40,789 bases of DNA from an uncultured bacterium (GCA_903922465.1 CAIXTV010000213.1:1-40789), one strand, 5' to 3'. Positions 1 to 9,717 are shown, numbered from the stretch's first letter. The notes: generated by a model not told the origin, from the sequence alone. Made by a program: numbers and translations.

Positions 1-62
1 ACCATCGGTATAATAATCGCCGTCAGTTGTTCCTTGCTGGTGCAAAATTATTTAATATTTAT

Positions 63-70
63 TACCTTTG
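63..70 (+). promoter_or_regulatory. Bacteroidota -7 promoter motif TACCTTTG
   Basis: This matches the TAnnTTTG consensus. It lies about 165 bases upstream of the secreted-protein gene, giving a long leader that would contain the 175-215 inverted repeat. No convincing -33 element was identified. Confidence 0.4.
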
Positions 71-174
71 CATAACATTCTATAAGAAAGTCCGATTAAT
101 AGGGGGCTAGACCAGGTATATACTAATAATAATGTTAGTACTAATAAAGTGTTACTAAAATAATTAATCTAATA

Positions 175-215
175 GAATAGTAAAAAGTATGTAGTATTAA
201 TACTTTTTACTATTC
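175..215. promoter_or_regulatory. Perfect 16-bp inverted repeat before the large secreted-protein gene
   Basis: The arms at 175-190 and 200-215 are exact reverse complements (GAATAGTAAAAAGTAT and its complement) around a 9-base spacer. The element ends 20 bases before the ATG at 236. It is AT-rich and has no T-run directly after it. It could be a hairpin in the 5' untranslated leader or an operator for a dimeric regulator. The nearest clear -7 motif (TACCTTTG, 63-70) lies upstream, so the repeat would be transcribed if that promoter is used. Confidence 0.7.
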
Positions 216-235
216 TGCTTTAAAATACAAATATT

Positions 236-3200
236 ATGAAAAACAAAACTAACAATATTATTTTTATGACCATAATAGTTATTATGCTATTTGCTCAATT
301 AAAGGCTCAAAATCCCAACTGGCCATTTTTCAATCTTGATTTAAGAAATGATACGATGGTGGCTCCTAATGTTTATGAATTTGATATTTACCTGATGCAT
401 ACAGGCAATTTCATTACCCCCGTTCAATTTGTAATGAGTTCGATACAATGCGGTATCTATATTAATGGTGATTTTTTTAATGGAGGGACTGTGATACCTA
501 CGGTGGTACCTGGAACACAAAATGATTTACAGACATGGCAATGGCAGACAAATGCAAATCTGGCTGTTTCAGGTACTCCAAATAGTATAATGAAAACAAT
601 AATAATAAGTTTTGTACCCAATATGCAATTACAACCTGGTTCTTTAATAAAAAATATTTTGCAGGGAGGTTCACGGATAATGCGACTTAGATTGACAAAC
701 AATGTATATTTTAATACACTGGTAAATCCAGATCTTCATTTTTCATTTGATCCATATCCATCGTGGCCAACAACTGTTAGTGCATATATAGGTACAACTC
801 CTTATTCTATTAATCCAAATGGTACATTTACAAACAGCACAACGGTATACAATCCTCCAATAGACCCGGTTATGACAGGTGGGGGCATGTATTGTCAGAG
901 CGGGGCCTATGTGCCGGTAGGCATCAGTTTTTCTTCACCAATATGTAATTTCCAATTGCAAAAAGATGGCGGTAATTATGGACCTGAAGTACCCGGAACA
1001 GGGGGACCTTTAACCTGGTATGTTAATGAAGCTGGAAATTATAAATGTTTAGCAGGTTTATTTTCCATTACAGGAACTTCTGTTGTTGTGGACGGTATAC
1101 CTCCTAAACCCATCGGTGATACCGTACAAAGTTTTTGCCAGGGAGCTAAAATAATTGATCTTGCTATTACTGGAAACAATATTAAGTGGTATGATGCGCA
1201 AATTGGGGGGAATATACTCTATAATTTGAGTAATTTAGCAGATGGAACAACTTATTGGGCAAGTCAAACGAATGGCACATGCGAAGGGAAGGATAGATTA
1301 GGGGTGAAAATTGCATTGACCATAACTCCACCTCCTGATGCTCTATGCCTCCAAGCTTTTTGCAATAGTACTACTATTTCGAATTTAGCAATTTCAGGCA
1401 CAGAGTTACGATGGTATACTGCCTCGACCGGAGGAACAGAATTGCCAACAAATACCATTATTACAAATGATACAATTTTCTATGCCAGTCAAACATTAAA
1501 TGGTTGTGAAAGTTTCAATAGACAGCTTATACTTGTTACTATTGGGAATGTGCCGGCAGGACCACCAATGGGTGACTCCATTCAATATTTTTGCACATTT
1601 GCCACAGTGGGAAATATACATTTATACAATAGTACTCCAATCGTACATTGGTATGATGCCAATACAGGGGGTAATTTATTATCGCCTTCGCAAGAACTTG
1701 TTAACGGGCAGACTTATTATGTAAAGAGTGTGAATGGATGTGAGAGTGTGGACGGATTGCCAGTGAAAGTGTTTTATACACGTAATTCTGTTCAAACAGC
1801 GACTATATTGCTTGTTAATAATATACAACAAAGCAGTGCAAATTTTAATTCAAGTATAAGCTCTACTTGTGCAGGGCCGGTAACAAGCAATGGGTATTTA
1901 TATGCAAGGCATCCACATCCGATGTTTTCGGATAGTTCGTCTTTTAAAAAAATATCAGGTAGTGGGGTTGGTAATTTCAGTACTGTGGTAACTGGATTAT
2001 TATCCAATACTTACTATTGGGTTAAAGCCTATACTATTCTTGGGGGTGATACGACTTATAGCCAGGAAACTTCATTTAACACTTATCAATGGCCCTTTTT
2101 TAATTTGGAAATAAAAAATGCATATGCCACAGATAATAGTCATTTTGAGTTTGATATTTATATGGTATATAGAGGAAGTAATTCTATCCCTGCCCAGCTT
2201 GAATTGGCAGATATACAATTGGGTGTATATTTTAATAGTTCTATCCTTAATGGAGGTAACCCCACAGTTTCTATTGTTTCGGGGACACAAAGCAATATTA
2301 ATTTAGCACAACGACAGACCAATGCAGATATATCTGTTGTAGGACCAGCAATGGGGCTTAAAACCATTAAGATTAAACCCAAAACTGTTGCATCGGGAAG
2401 TGGGACAATTTTCACTTCATCAATATATAATAAGCGAATTATGCGTGTAAGACTTACGAATAGCGTACAATTTTATGACGGTACTTCATTTTTATCATTT
2501 TCACGAACTGATGCAGATAGTTCATTCCCCTGCATTGTAAGAGCCTATATCGGTAATGTTGCCACCAATATAAATATTAATCAAACTTCTTATACGTATT
2601 ATAATAATAAAACCTACTTCGGAGTCAGTAGTCCACCACCATTTCTTGATGGACATGGAATTGCACCGATTGTTATTCAAAATCCTACTCATAGCCTAAA
2701 GGGAGGGGGTGTATATTGCCCTAATGGAACACCTGTTATGATTTATATGGATTCGACAATTATTGGAGGTGATTATATTTTACGAAGAAAGAATAGTAGT
2801 GATTATTATACTGGTCATGGTTGGGGTAAGTCTATGGCTTGGTTTGTTACAGAACCAGGGGAGTATACCTGCAGTTATACTTACTTAATGGGTTCCACAA
2901 TTTATTTACCTGATAGTGTTGTAGTCACTTCGGGAGATCCAGGGATGCCTGTTGGGAGCACTCCACAATCTATTTGTCCTTCGGCTTCAATATCAAGCTT
3001 GGCTGTGAGCGGAAGTAATATTAAGTGGTATGATGCTCCTGTGTGGGGTAACATGCTTAGTATGAGTCAAGCTTTAGTAGGTGGATCGACTTATTATGCT
3101 AGCCAAAAGCCAGGGGGATGTGAAAGCAAAGATCGATTGGGGATAACGTATTTTAATAGCAGGTCGCTTAACGTTAAAGCTTATTTGGAAGGATTATTTG

Positions 3201-3754
3201 ATAATAATACTAATATGTTGAGGGAAGCGGTTGATGGTAATACGGGTTTGCCCAAATGGGGCGTTGGAATTGCTGATAAGATTGATTTGGAGTTGCATCA
3301 GGCTACAGCGCCTTATGCTTCTGTTTGCAGTGAGAATAATCTTGCTCTTGCTACTAATGGCATTGTTACTTCTGCTATGCCATGTGCTGATAGTAGTGAT
3401 TATTATATTGCTATCAAGAATCGTAATCATTTGCAGACCTGGTCGGCTGTGCCTGTGCCTTTCAATAATCAGAATATTACCTATGATTTTACTATGGATG
3501 CGATGCAGGCTTATGGGTTAAATGGGCAAGTGCAGGTGGCTCCTAATGTTTGGGCTTTCTATTTGGGTGATATTGACCATGGTGGTTGGGTGGATGCTTT
3601 GGACTTTAATATGTTTGAACCTGATTTGACGGCCGGTTCGGTTGGTTTTTATGATGCTGACTTTGATGGTGGGGGTTGGGTGGATGCTTTGGACTTTAAT
3701 CTGTTTGAGCCGAGATTGACGGAGGGGGTTAGCTCGCAGTGGCCGGGGAAATAA
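236..3754 (+). CDS. Large secreted Ig-like/Fn3-like multi-domain protein with dockerin-like C-terminus
   Basis: An 1172-residue exported protein. Residues 1-24 are a signal peptide (hydrophobic core, cleavage near LKA-Q). A module starting WPFFNL (about 29-195) recurs at about 619-785, so the protein contains an internal duplication; each copy is followed by an Ig-like domain opening GGG(M/V)YC (about 218-290 and 823-900). Ig_7-type repeats with the pattern C..., I.WY(D/T)A..GG, TYYASQ...GCE lie at about 291-361, 363-436, 440-515 and 904-973. An Fn3-like segment is at about 516-617. The last 200 residues match a C-terminal region I recall from Bacteroidota secreted proteins. They end in two dockerin-like calcium loops, GDIDHGGWVDALD and ADFDGGGWVDALD. 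No typical Por sorting domain is seen. No enzyme domain is visible; an adhesive or structural surface role is an inference. Confidence 0.85.
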   Translation: MKNKTNNIIFMTIIVIMLFAQLKAQNPNWPFFNLDLRNDTMVAPNVYEFDIYLMHTGNFITPVQFVMSSIQCGIYINGDFFNGGTVIPTVVPGTQNDLQTWQWQTNANLAVSGTPNSIMKTIIISFVPNMQLQPGSLIKNILQGGSRIMRLRLTNNVYFNTLVNPDLHFSFDPYPSWPTTVSAYIGTTPYSINPNGTFTNSTTVYNPPIDPVMTGGGMYCQSGAYVPVGISFSSPICNFQLQKDGGNYGPEVPGTGGPLTWYVNEAGNYKCLAGLFSITGTSVVVDGIPPKPIGDTVQSFCQGAKIIDLAITGNNIKWYDAQIGGNILYNLSNLADGTTYWASQTNGTCEGKDRLGVKIALTITPPPDALCLQAFCNSTTISNLAISGTELRWYTASTGGTELPTNTIITNDTIFYASQTLNGCESFNRQLILVTIGNVPAGPPMGDSIQYFCTFATVGNIHLYNSTPIVHWYDANTGGNLLSPSQELVNGQTYYVKSVNGCESVDGLPVKVFYTRNSVQTATILLVNNIQQSSANFNSSISSTCAGPVTSNGYLYARHPHPMFSDSSSFKKISGSGVGNFSTVVTGLLSNTYYWVKAYTILGGDTTYSQETSFNTYQWPFFNLEIKNAYATDNSHFEFDIYMVYRGSNSIPAQLELADIQLGVYFNSSILNGGNPTVSIVSGTQSNINLAQRQTNADISVVGPAMGLKTIKIKPKTVASGSGTIFTSSIYNKRIMRVRLTNSVQFYDGTSFLSFSRTDADSSFPCIVRAYIGNVATNININQTSYTYYNNKTYFGVSSPPPFLDGHGIAPIVIQNPTHSLKGGGVYCPNGTPVMIYMDSTIIGGDYILRRKNSSDYYTGHGWGKSMAWFVTEPGEYTCSYTYLMGSTIYLPDSVVVTSGDPGMPVGSTPQSICPSASISSLAVSGSNIKWYDAPVWGNMLSMSQALVGGSTYYASQKPGGCESKDRLGITYFNSRSLNVKAYLEGLFDNNTNMLREAVDGNTGLPKWGVGIADKIDLELHQATAPYASVCSENNLALATNGIVTSAMPCADSSDYYIAIKNRNHLQTWSAVPVPFNNQNITYDFTMDAMQAYGLNGQVQVAPNVWAFYLGDIDHGGWVDALDFNMFEPDLTAGSVGFYDADFDGGGWVDALDFNLFEPRLTEGVSSQWPGK

Positions 3755-4212
3755 TTGACAATTGACAAGGGAGAATTGACAATGAAAATTAAGAATTATG
3801 AATTGATTGAGATATAAAACGAACTAAGCCTGAAAAGCCTGATGAGTAGGGAAAATCTGATTAGAAAAAAAATATTAAACAACCGATAAAGAATTCGAAT
3901 TATTGTGCGTTTTGTTCATTGTAGGTTTCGACAGACTCAAGCATCGGCATGCTGTTTGGATGGATCCAAATAAATGAATAATAGAATCATTAAACCTCTG
4001 CTAAATGAATTCTATAGGCATCATTCCAAAATCTTAGAAATCTTTTAATTGGTATTATTAACATGAATAGTTTTCCAATAATGGTCAGACATTATTCAAA
4101 CAAAAGTTTATGTGGAAATGAAGAATAGAGATGAAAAACATTTTTACTTTAATGAAAAACATTAATCATAATTTTTTGTTTAGCTGAATATATCCACTAA
4201 CAGATAAAAAAG
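3755..4212. other. Gene-free gap of 458 bases
   Basis: No supported gene was found. The first 60 bases contain short direct repeats of an AATTGACAA-like word, a type of low-complexity filler common between Bacteroidota genes. The rest is AT-rich with many stops. No clear -7 motif was found for the pirin gene that follows. Confidence 0.5.
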
Positions 4213-4920
4213 ATGAACTCTATTTTACATAAATCAGAAAGCCGGGGCAAAGCCAATCATGGCTGGCTTATCAGCCGTCACACCTTTAGTTTTGCCGACT
4301 ATTTCAATCCCGACCGTATGAGTTTCGGTGTTTTAAGGGTATTAAACGACGATATTATAGATGCAGCAAAGGGCTTCGATACACATCCTCATAAAAACAT
4401 GGAAATTATTTCCATTCCTTTAGAAGGGGCCATAGAACATCGCGATAGTATGCAAAATACTACTGTTATTGAAAAAGGCGATATACAGGTTATGAGCGCA
4501 GGCACAGGGATTCAACATAGCGAATATAATCATAATAAAGATAAACAAGGGAAATTTCTTCAGATTTGGGTGATGCCAAATCAGCAAAACGTTACTCCCC
4601 GTTACGATCAAATCACTTTAGACCCCGAAGAGTATCATAACAGATTACAACAAATAGTTTCGCCCAATAAAGATGACGAAGGAGTGTGGATTCATCAAAA
4701 TGCCTGGTTTCATTTGGGCGAATTCGATAAAAAGATTTCTACTGAATATCAATTTAAAGACAAAAAAAACGGTCTTTATGTTTTTGTCATTAGCGGAAGT
4801 ATTAAAGTGAACGAACAGCAAATGGAACCTCGAGATGGTTTTGGAATATGGAATGTTGATAAGGTGCAAATTGAGGCAGTTTCAGATTCGGAATTCCTAT
4901 TGATGGAAGTTCCTATGTAA
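4213..4920 (+). CDS. Pirin family protein (cupin, YhhW-like)
   Basis: A 235-residue bicupin of the pirin family, usual length for the YhhW-type branch. The N-terminal cupin has the family signature: the HPHKNMEI segment supplies His58 and His60, and the GTGIQHSEYN segment supplies His102 and Glu104, together the four metal ligands known in pirins. Some relatives have quercetin 2,3-dioxygenase activity in vitro, but the physiological substrate is unknown in most bacteria. No signal peptide, so cytosolic. It stands alone between two gaps and is followed by a hairpin that probably ends its transcript. Confidence 0.92.
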   Translation: MNSILHKSESRGKANHGWLISRHTFSFADYFNPDRMSFGVLRVLNDDIIDAAKGFDTHPHKNMEIISIPLEGAIEHRDSMQNTTVIEKGDIQVMSAGTGIQHSEYNHNKDKQGKFLQIWVMPNQQNVTPRYDQITLDPEEYHNRLQQIVSPNKDDEGVWIHQNAWFHLGEFDKKISTEYQFKDKKNGLYVFVISGSIKVNEQQMEPRDGFGIWNVDKVQIEAVSDSEFLLMEVPM

Positions 4921-4972
4921 AAATCGAATAATTAATCTATTCGCCTCAAGAAGCAGAGGATTAAACTCATTT

Positions 4973-4998
4973 ATCCCGACGAGCTATGCTGTCGGGAT
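4973..4998 (+). terminator. Hairpin after the pirin gene
   Basis: Eight-base arms ATCCCGAC and GTCGGGAT flank a 10-base loop, followed by TTGTTC. It lies 52 bases after the pirin stop codon. The weak T-run makes it a possible rather than certain rho-independent terminator. Confidence 0.5.
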
Positions 4999-5132
4999 TT
5001 GTTCAACTTAAAATTTTCACTTTGCTGTCGCTCGTAAAAATTTAGTTTCACGAATAAAAACATTTTGCTATTCGGTGTAAATTTATAATTTCGTGGAATA
5101 TTTCAGGCATTAAAATTGCAAACACCAAACTT

Positions 5133-5660
5133 ATGAATTTAGAAATCGTTAAATCGAAAAATGTACTCGAAATGCTCACCGTAGCTCACGAGTTTTGTCT
5201 GTTCACCGAATCAGTCGAAAAGCATACACCTCAGGATATTCTTCATTATTATCACAGAATTTGCCCCTTACTTTATTTAAAGGGAGTTTTAATGCCTGAC
5301 ATTGTTCTAGAAGATAATTCGGCCTCCGAACGTTTTGTAAATGAAGAACAATGGGAAGCTATTTTCACCACTCTACAAACGAAATTGAAGGGCAATGATC
5401 TCTTTTATTATATCGAAGATAGCATAAGTGGCACTGAAACTTCTATCAAAACCAGCTTGGCAGAGTTTATTGCTGATGTGTATCAGGACATGAAAGATTA
5501 TGTTTTGTTGTTTCAAAAAAATCTTCTTGCTGCAAAAGAAAATGCTGTTTTCGATTGCAAGCAATTGTTTATTTCACATTGGGGGATGCGCGCCCTTGAA
5601 ATTCCTAAGGCAATTCATCAGATTACATTTAAAAATTCTATTTCTGATGAAATTATTTAA
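5133..5660 (+). CDS. DUF5063 domain-containing protein
   Basis: A 175-residue, mostly helical acidic protein without signal peptide or membrane segment. It resembles the Bacteroidota DUF5063 family: an N-terminal VAHEFC segment, a middle YHRICPLLYLKG segment, and a late DVYQDMKDYV segment. Function is unknown in the family. Its last 14 bases overlap the start of the M28 peptidase gene, so the two are probably co-transcribed and translationally coupled. Family assignment is from recognition of motifs, not a search. Confidence 0.7.
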   Translation: MNLEIVKSKNVLEMLTVAHEFCLFTESVEKHTPQDILHYYHRICPLLYLKGVLMPDIVLEDNSASERFVNEEQWEAIFTTLQTKLKGNDLFYYIEDSISGTETSIKTSLAEFIADVYQDMKDYVLLFQKNLLAAKENAVFDCKQLFISHWGMRALEIPKAIHQITFKNSISDEII

Positions 5661-7047
5661 AGTCAAAGCATTTTTGCTTTTTGCATTTGTTCTTTTGCTG
5701 TTTTTCATTCCCATCAAAAGCATCAAAGCACAAGATGCTGACTCGCTTTTGATAGATAAACTTACCAAAGAGACCTTTATAAGTGATGTGATGTATCAAA
5801 ATCTTTGGTATTTATGCAAGAATATTGGTGGACGTATTGCGGGTTCGCCTCAGGCAGCCCTGGCTGTTGAGTGGTCGAAGAAAGTCATGGAAACCATGGG
5901 CATGGATACGGTGTACAAACAGCCAATCATGGTTCATAAATGGTCGGCAGGGGATTACAAAGAACAAGCCTGGTATTATACCCCAACTCAGGGAAAGATA
6001 GATGTGGCCGTTTGTGCTTTAGGGGAATCGATAGGAACCGACTGGAAAGGGATAAAGGCGGAAATCATAGAAGTTAAATCTTTTAAAGAACTTGCGGCTA
6101 TTGGAAAAGGGACCATTCAGGGTAAAATAATTTTCTTCAATCGTCCCATGGATCCTTCCTTTCTTAATACTTTTGAAGCCTATGGTGGCGCTGCTGATCA
6201 AAGGGTGCATGGCGCCGCAGAAGCTGCAAAATATGGAGCTGTTGGAGTGATAGTTCGGTCCTTAACCTTGAGTAACGATAAGTTTCCACACACGGGTGTG
6301 ATGCATTACGATAGCGCCTATCCTAAAATTCCTGCCATTGCCATCAGTACAAAAGATGCTGATATTTTAAGTGAAGAAAACAAGAAAAACCCCCTGCTAC
6401 AGTTCTTTTTCAGGACTATGTGCGAGTCGGCACTGGATGTAAGGTCGCATAATGTGATTGGGGAAATCAAGGGAAGTGTTTATCCTGATCAAATCATTAC
6501 GATTGGTGGACATATCGATTCGTGGTGGTTAGGCGAAGGGGCACACGATGATGGAGCAGGTTGTGTTCAAACTATTGAAATTGCCCGCTTATTCATTAAA
6601 TTAGGCATTAAACCTAAAAGAACCCTGCGTTTTGTGATGTTTATGGATGAAGAAATCGCTCAGAGGGGTGGCGCCGCTTATGTGAAGATGGCTCAGGATA
6701 AAAAAGAAAAACATTATGCCGCTTTAGAGTCGGATGAAGGAGGATTATTACCAAAAGGTTTTACATTTGACACTACCGAAGAAAAAGTGAATGTGTGGCT
6801 CCCCTATATTAAATACTTCAAACCCATGGGTATTTATGAATTCTCTAAAGGTTACAGTGGAGTTGACATCAAGCATCTCAAGGATTTAAACGCTACTTGC
6901 ATCGGACTTTCCACAAATTCTCAAGCCTATTTTAATTATCATCATTCAGGAAACGACACATTCGAAAACGTAAACAAACGCGAACTTCAAATGGGAGCAG
7001 CTGCCATGGCCGCATTGATTTACTTGATGGATAAGTACGATTTATAA
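5647..7047 (+). CDS. Secreted M28 family zinc aminopeptidase with PA domain
   Basis: A 466-residue exported peptidase. The reading frame is open from 5500, but the ATG at 5647 is chosen because it gives a standard signal peptide (MKLFKVKAF..., cleavage near residue 28, KA-QD). A protease-associated (PA) insert lies at about 130-260. The M28 di-zinc site is visible: His289 and Asp291 (GGHIDSW), Asp301 (AHDDGAG), catalytic Glu335 and ligand Glu336 (MDEE), Asp363 (ESDEGG) and His432 or His433 (YHHSGNDT). It should remove N-terminal residues from peptides in the periplasm or outside the cell. It overlaps the DUF5063 gene by 14 bases. Confidence 0.9.
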   Translation: MKLFKVKAFLLFAFVLLLFFIPIKSIKAQDADSLLIDKLTKETFISDVMYQNLWYLCKNIGGRIAGSPQAALAVEWSKKVMETMGMDTVYKQPIMVHKWSAGDYKEQAWYYTPTQGKIDVAVCALGESIGTDWKGIKAEIIEVKSFKELAAIGKGTIQGKIIFFNRPMDPSFLNTFEAYGGAADQRVHGAAEAAKYGAVGVIVRSLTLSNDKFPHTGVMHYDSAYPKIPAIAISTKDADILSEENKKNPLLQFFFRTMCESALDVRSHNVIGEIKGSVYPDQIITIGGHIDSWWLGEGAHDDGAGCVQTIEIARLFIKLGIKPKRTLRFVMFMDEEIAQRGGAAYVKMAQDKKEKHYAALESDEGGLLPKGFTFDTTEEKVNVWLPYIKYFKPMGIYEFSKGYSGVDIKHLKDLNATCIGLSTNSQAYFNYHHSGNDTFENVNKRELQMGAAAMAALIYLMDKYDL

Positions 7048-7184
7048 GATAAAACTTCAATTATAAAGCAGACGATTATAAATATTTATCTTCAGAAGTA
7101 TTAATAATACAATGATATAAGTTTTCAATCCATATTAATTCTTCATTATTCATTATTAATTTTCTCAACTTCGTGAAGTATTTA

Positions 7185-7192
7185 TACCTTTG
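7185..7192 (+). promoter_or_regulatory. -7 promoter motif for gcvT (TACCTTTG)
   Basis: An exact TAnnTTTG match 38 bases before the gcvT ATG. It would start a transcript covering gcvT and probably comB, which begins 9 bases after gcvT ends. Confidence 0.65.
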
Positions 7193-7229
7193 CCTCTCTA
7201 AATAATCATACTAAAAATTTCAAATACCA

Positions 7230-8318
7230 ATGAAAAATACAGCATTTACTCAATTTCACGAAGCACTGGGTGCAAAAATGGTTCCATTCGCAGGATACAA
7301 CATGCCTGTTCAATATGAAGGAGTTTCAGCAGAACACGAAACGGTTAGAAAGACACTCGGTGTATTCGATGTTTCTCACATGGGTGAGTTTTGGGTTAAA
7401 GGTCCCAAAGCCCTTGAATTTGTTCAATGGGTAACTTCAAATGACGCTTCAAAATTATGGGATGGGAAAGTACAATATTCGTGTTTCCCAAATGGAAAAG
7501 GTGGCATAGTTGATGATTTATTGGTTTACAAAATTAATGATGAAACTTATTTGTTGGTAGTAAATGCCGCCAACATCGATAAAGACTGGGCTTGGTGTAA
7601 TGCTCAAAATAAAATGGGAGCCATTTTATACAATGCCTCTGATGAGATTTCACAATTGGCCATTCAAGGTCCGCTTGCTTTAAAAGCAATGCAAAAACTT
7701 ACCGAAACCACTATCACTGATATGGAATATTACACTTTCAAGAAGGTGGATTTTGCAGGGATTAAAGATGTAATTCTTTCCACAACAGGTTATACTGGTT
7801 CGGGTGGTTGTGAAATATATTTTGCAAATGAAGATGCTGCCGTAATTTGGAATGCAGTGTATGAAGCAGGAAAAGAATTTGGCGTAAAACCTATTGGATT
7901 GGCTGCCCGCGATACCTTACGCCTCGAAATGGGCTATTGTTTATATGGCAATGATATTGACGACACCACCTCCCCTATTGAAGCTGGTTTAGGCTGGATT
8001 ACCAAGTTCACCAACGAAAAAGATTTTATTGACAAAGCAGTTTTATCAGCACAAAAAGAAAATGGGGTTAGCCGCCGACTTGTTGGTTTTGAAATGGTTG
8101 ACAAAGGTATACCCCGTCATGAATATGAAATTTGTGATGCTGAAGGAAACTCTATCGGAATCGTTACTTCAGGCACCATGGGCCCTTCTGTGAAGATTGG
8201 TGTTGGCATGGGTTATGTTCCTCCAACCTACGCAAAAGAAGGCAGCGAAATTTATATTAAAATCCGCGAAAAAGTATTAAAAGCCAAAGTGGTTAAATTT
8301 CCTTTTTACAAAGGCTAA
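7230..8318 (+). CDS. gcvT: Glycine cleavage system aminomethyltransferase (T-protein)
   Basis: A 362-residue cytosolic T-protein, full family length. It takes the aminomethyl group from lipoylated H-protein, releases ammonia and makes 5,10-methylene-tetrahydrofolate. Seen in sequence: the N-terminal [13 protein letters not shown] and VFDVSHMGE segments, the folate-binding NAANIDKD segment, SQLAIQGP, the [14 protein letters not shown] block, [14 protein letters not shown], and the C-terminal barrel with [19 protein letters not shown]. Other gcv genes are not in the window. A -7 motif lies 38 bases upstream, and comB follows after 8 bases, so the two probably share a transcript. Confidence 0.96.
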   Translation: MKNTAFTQFHEALGAKMVPFAGYNMPVQYEGVSAEHETVRKTLGVFDVSHMGEFWVKGPKALEFVQWVTSNDASKLWDGKVQYSCFPNGKGGIVDDLLVYKINDETYLLVVNAANIDKDWAWCNAQNKMGAILYNASDEISQLAIQGPLALKAMQKLTETTITDMEYYTFKKVDFAGIKDVILSTTGYTGSGGCEIYFANEDAAVIWNAVYEAGKEFGVKPIGLAARDTLRLEMGYCLYGNDIDDTTSPIEAGLGWITKFTNEKDFIDKAVLSAQKENGVSRRLVGFEMVDKGIPRHEYEICDAEGNSIGIVTSGTMGPSVKIGVGMGYVPPTYAKEGSEIYIKIREKVLKAKVVKFPFYKG

Positions 8319-8326
8319 GCGCAGCT

Positions 8327-9052
8327 ATGCCTAACACTAAGCCAACTGTCGAGGTCTGTTTTGCCCCGCCTCTTTATGAGTATAAACTGACGCAGGAAAA
8401 CTACATCACTGTTGTTGTTGATATTCTCAGAGCCAGCACTTCAATTTGCACGGCCCTTTATAATGGGGCAAACAAAATCATCCCTGTGCCAACAGTGGAT
8501 ATTGCTTCAACTTATATTGGAACAGGATACCTGATTGCTGGAGAACGCGAAGGGATCAAACTCGATATTGCAGATTTGGGGAATTCGCCAACCCAATTCA
8601 CCAAAGAAAATGTGATGGGAAGGTCAATTGTAATGACCACAACCAATGGCACACAAACCATCGAGATGGCTAAAACTGCCGATCAGGTGGCCATTGGGGC
8701 ATTCGTAAATATCAGCATACTTGCCGAATGGCTTATTGCTCAGCATACAAATGTAGTGATCTTTTGCTCAGGCTGGAAAAACAAGATGAATCTTGAAGAT
8801 AGCGTGTTTGCTGGTGCCTTATGCGAGAAATTGCTTGCCAATAATGAATTTGAAAACATCTGCGACTCTGTATCAGCAGCATTAGACTTATGGTCGATTG
8901 CCCGCCGCGACCTCAATCATTACATCAATAAAGCCCTGCACAACCAACGCCTAACCCGAATGGGATTTGAGGATGTCATCCCCTACTGTTTATCCAACGA
9001 CCTTGCCCCTGTTGTGCCTGTGTTGAAGGATAATGAGATTGTAAAGGCTTAA
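8327..9052 (+). CDS. comB: 2-phosphosulfolactate phosphatase family protein (ComB)
   Basis: A 241-residue member of the ComB family, named for the archaeal coenzyme M pathway phosphatase. In Bacteroidota the substrate is not established and a role in sulfolactate or related phosphate-ester metabolism is only inferred. Family blocks seen: VVVDILRASTSICTAL at the N-terminus, LIAGEREG, DLGNSPTQF, and MTTTNGTQTIE. It follows gcvT by 8 bases. Its last 110 coding bases (8940-9049) occur again, diverged but still mostly coding-neutral, at 9807-9916 beyond a toxin-antitoxin pair, showing that the 3' end was a point of insertion. No hairpin terminator directly follows this copy. Confidence 0.88.
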   Translation: MPNTKPTVEVCFAPPLYEYKLTQENYITVVVDILRASTSICTALYNGANKIIPVPTVDIASTYIGTGYLIAGEREGIKLDIADLGNSPTQFTKENVMGRSIVMTTTNGTQTIEMAKTADQVAIGAFVNISILAEWLIAQHTNVVIFCSGWKNKMNLEDSVFAGALCEKLLANNEFENICDSVSAALDLWSIARRDLNHYINKALHNQRLTRMGFEDVIPYCLSNDLAPVVPVLKDNEIVKA

Positions 9053-9110
9053 TAGTATTATCATTTTGGAATACTTGTAATTATTAAAATATTCCATTCA
9101 ATAATAAACC

Positions 9111-9500
9111 CTATCTTTCCCAAATTACTTTCGAATAATACTTTGGGAAATTCTCATCTTTCGAAATAATTACTAACTTTTCAACCATCCCTTGCGAAAT
9201 TATGATTCTGTCAAATGGATCACGATGGTGATAATCCAAGGTCAAAAGCTTTTGAATATGTTCGAAGGTAATGGGAAGCAACTCTATATCAAATTGACTC
9301 ATTATTTTTGAAATATCTTCAAACCCTCCATTCAATTCAAGTTTGCCTAACGACAATTTAATTGCTATTTCCCATATAGAAGCAACACTGACAAAGCAAT
9401 TTATGGTAAGGTCTTTAATAAGATTAATGGCTTTATCTGGTAATTGCTTATCACCATTAATAAACCATATTAAAGCATGAGTATCTAACAAAATATCCAT
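9111..9500 (-). CDS. PIN domain toxin (VapC-like)
   Basis: A 129-residue PIN domain ribonuclease, the toxin half of a type II toxin-antitoxin pair. The acidic metal-binding residues are visible: Asp6 in LLDTHALIWF, Glu in SIWEIAIK, Asp residues in HHRDPFDR, and Asp in ISKDENF. The start codon overlaps the antitoxin stop by one base (TAATG), giving tight coupling in the order antitoxin then toxin. It probably cleaves RNA when the antitoxin is degraded; the target is unknown. It points toward the end of comB, leaving 58 bases between the two stop codons. Confidence 0.88.
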   Translation of the reverse strand: MDILLDTHALIWFINGDKQLPDKAINLIKDLTINCFVSVASIWEIAIKLSLGKLELNGGFEDISKIMSQFDIELLPITFEHIQKLLTLDYHHRDPFDRIIISQGMVEKLVIISKDENFPKYYSKVIWER

Positions 9501-9700
9501 TACATATATTCTTTAAAATCTTCAAGGGGCGCATCAAAGTCATCATGCATAACTATTAAACCCTTTGCACACCCAAATTTCCTTTCTTTAATCGGCTCTT
9601 TCTTAGTTTTCGTTTTTAAAAAATCCACAAAATCATTAACCTCCTCCAGCATTGATGGAGGCAAAGAGCTAATTTTCGTAATTAAAGCTGTTGTATTCAT
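9500..9700 (-). CDS. DUF2281-type antitoxin
   Basis: A 66-residue antitoxin partner of the PIN toxin immediately downstream. The N-terminal SLPPSMLEEVNDFVDFLKTK segment is typical of DUF2281 proteins; the C-terminal FKEYM tail is the part expected to wrap around the toxin. A TATCTTTG promoter motif lies 18 bases upstream on the same strand. The pair probably autoregulates, as most type II systems do, but no operator was identified. Confidence 0.82.
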   Translation of the reverse strand: MNTTALITKISSLPPSMLEEVNDFVDFLKTKTKKEPIKERKFGCAKGLIVMHDDFDAPLEDFKEYM

Positions 9701-9717
9701 ACTCCTATTTATTTATG

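Noticed and set aside
5500-5646. N-terminal extension of the M28 peptidase from an ATG at 5500
   Set aside because: It would overlap most of the end of the DUF5063 gene and bury the signal peptide at an internal position; the ATG at 5647 is far better.
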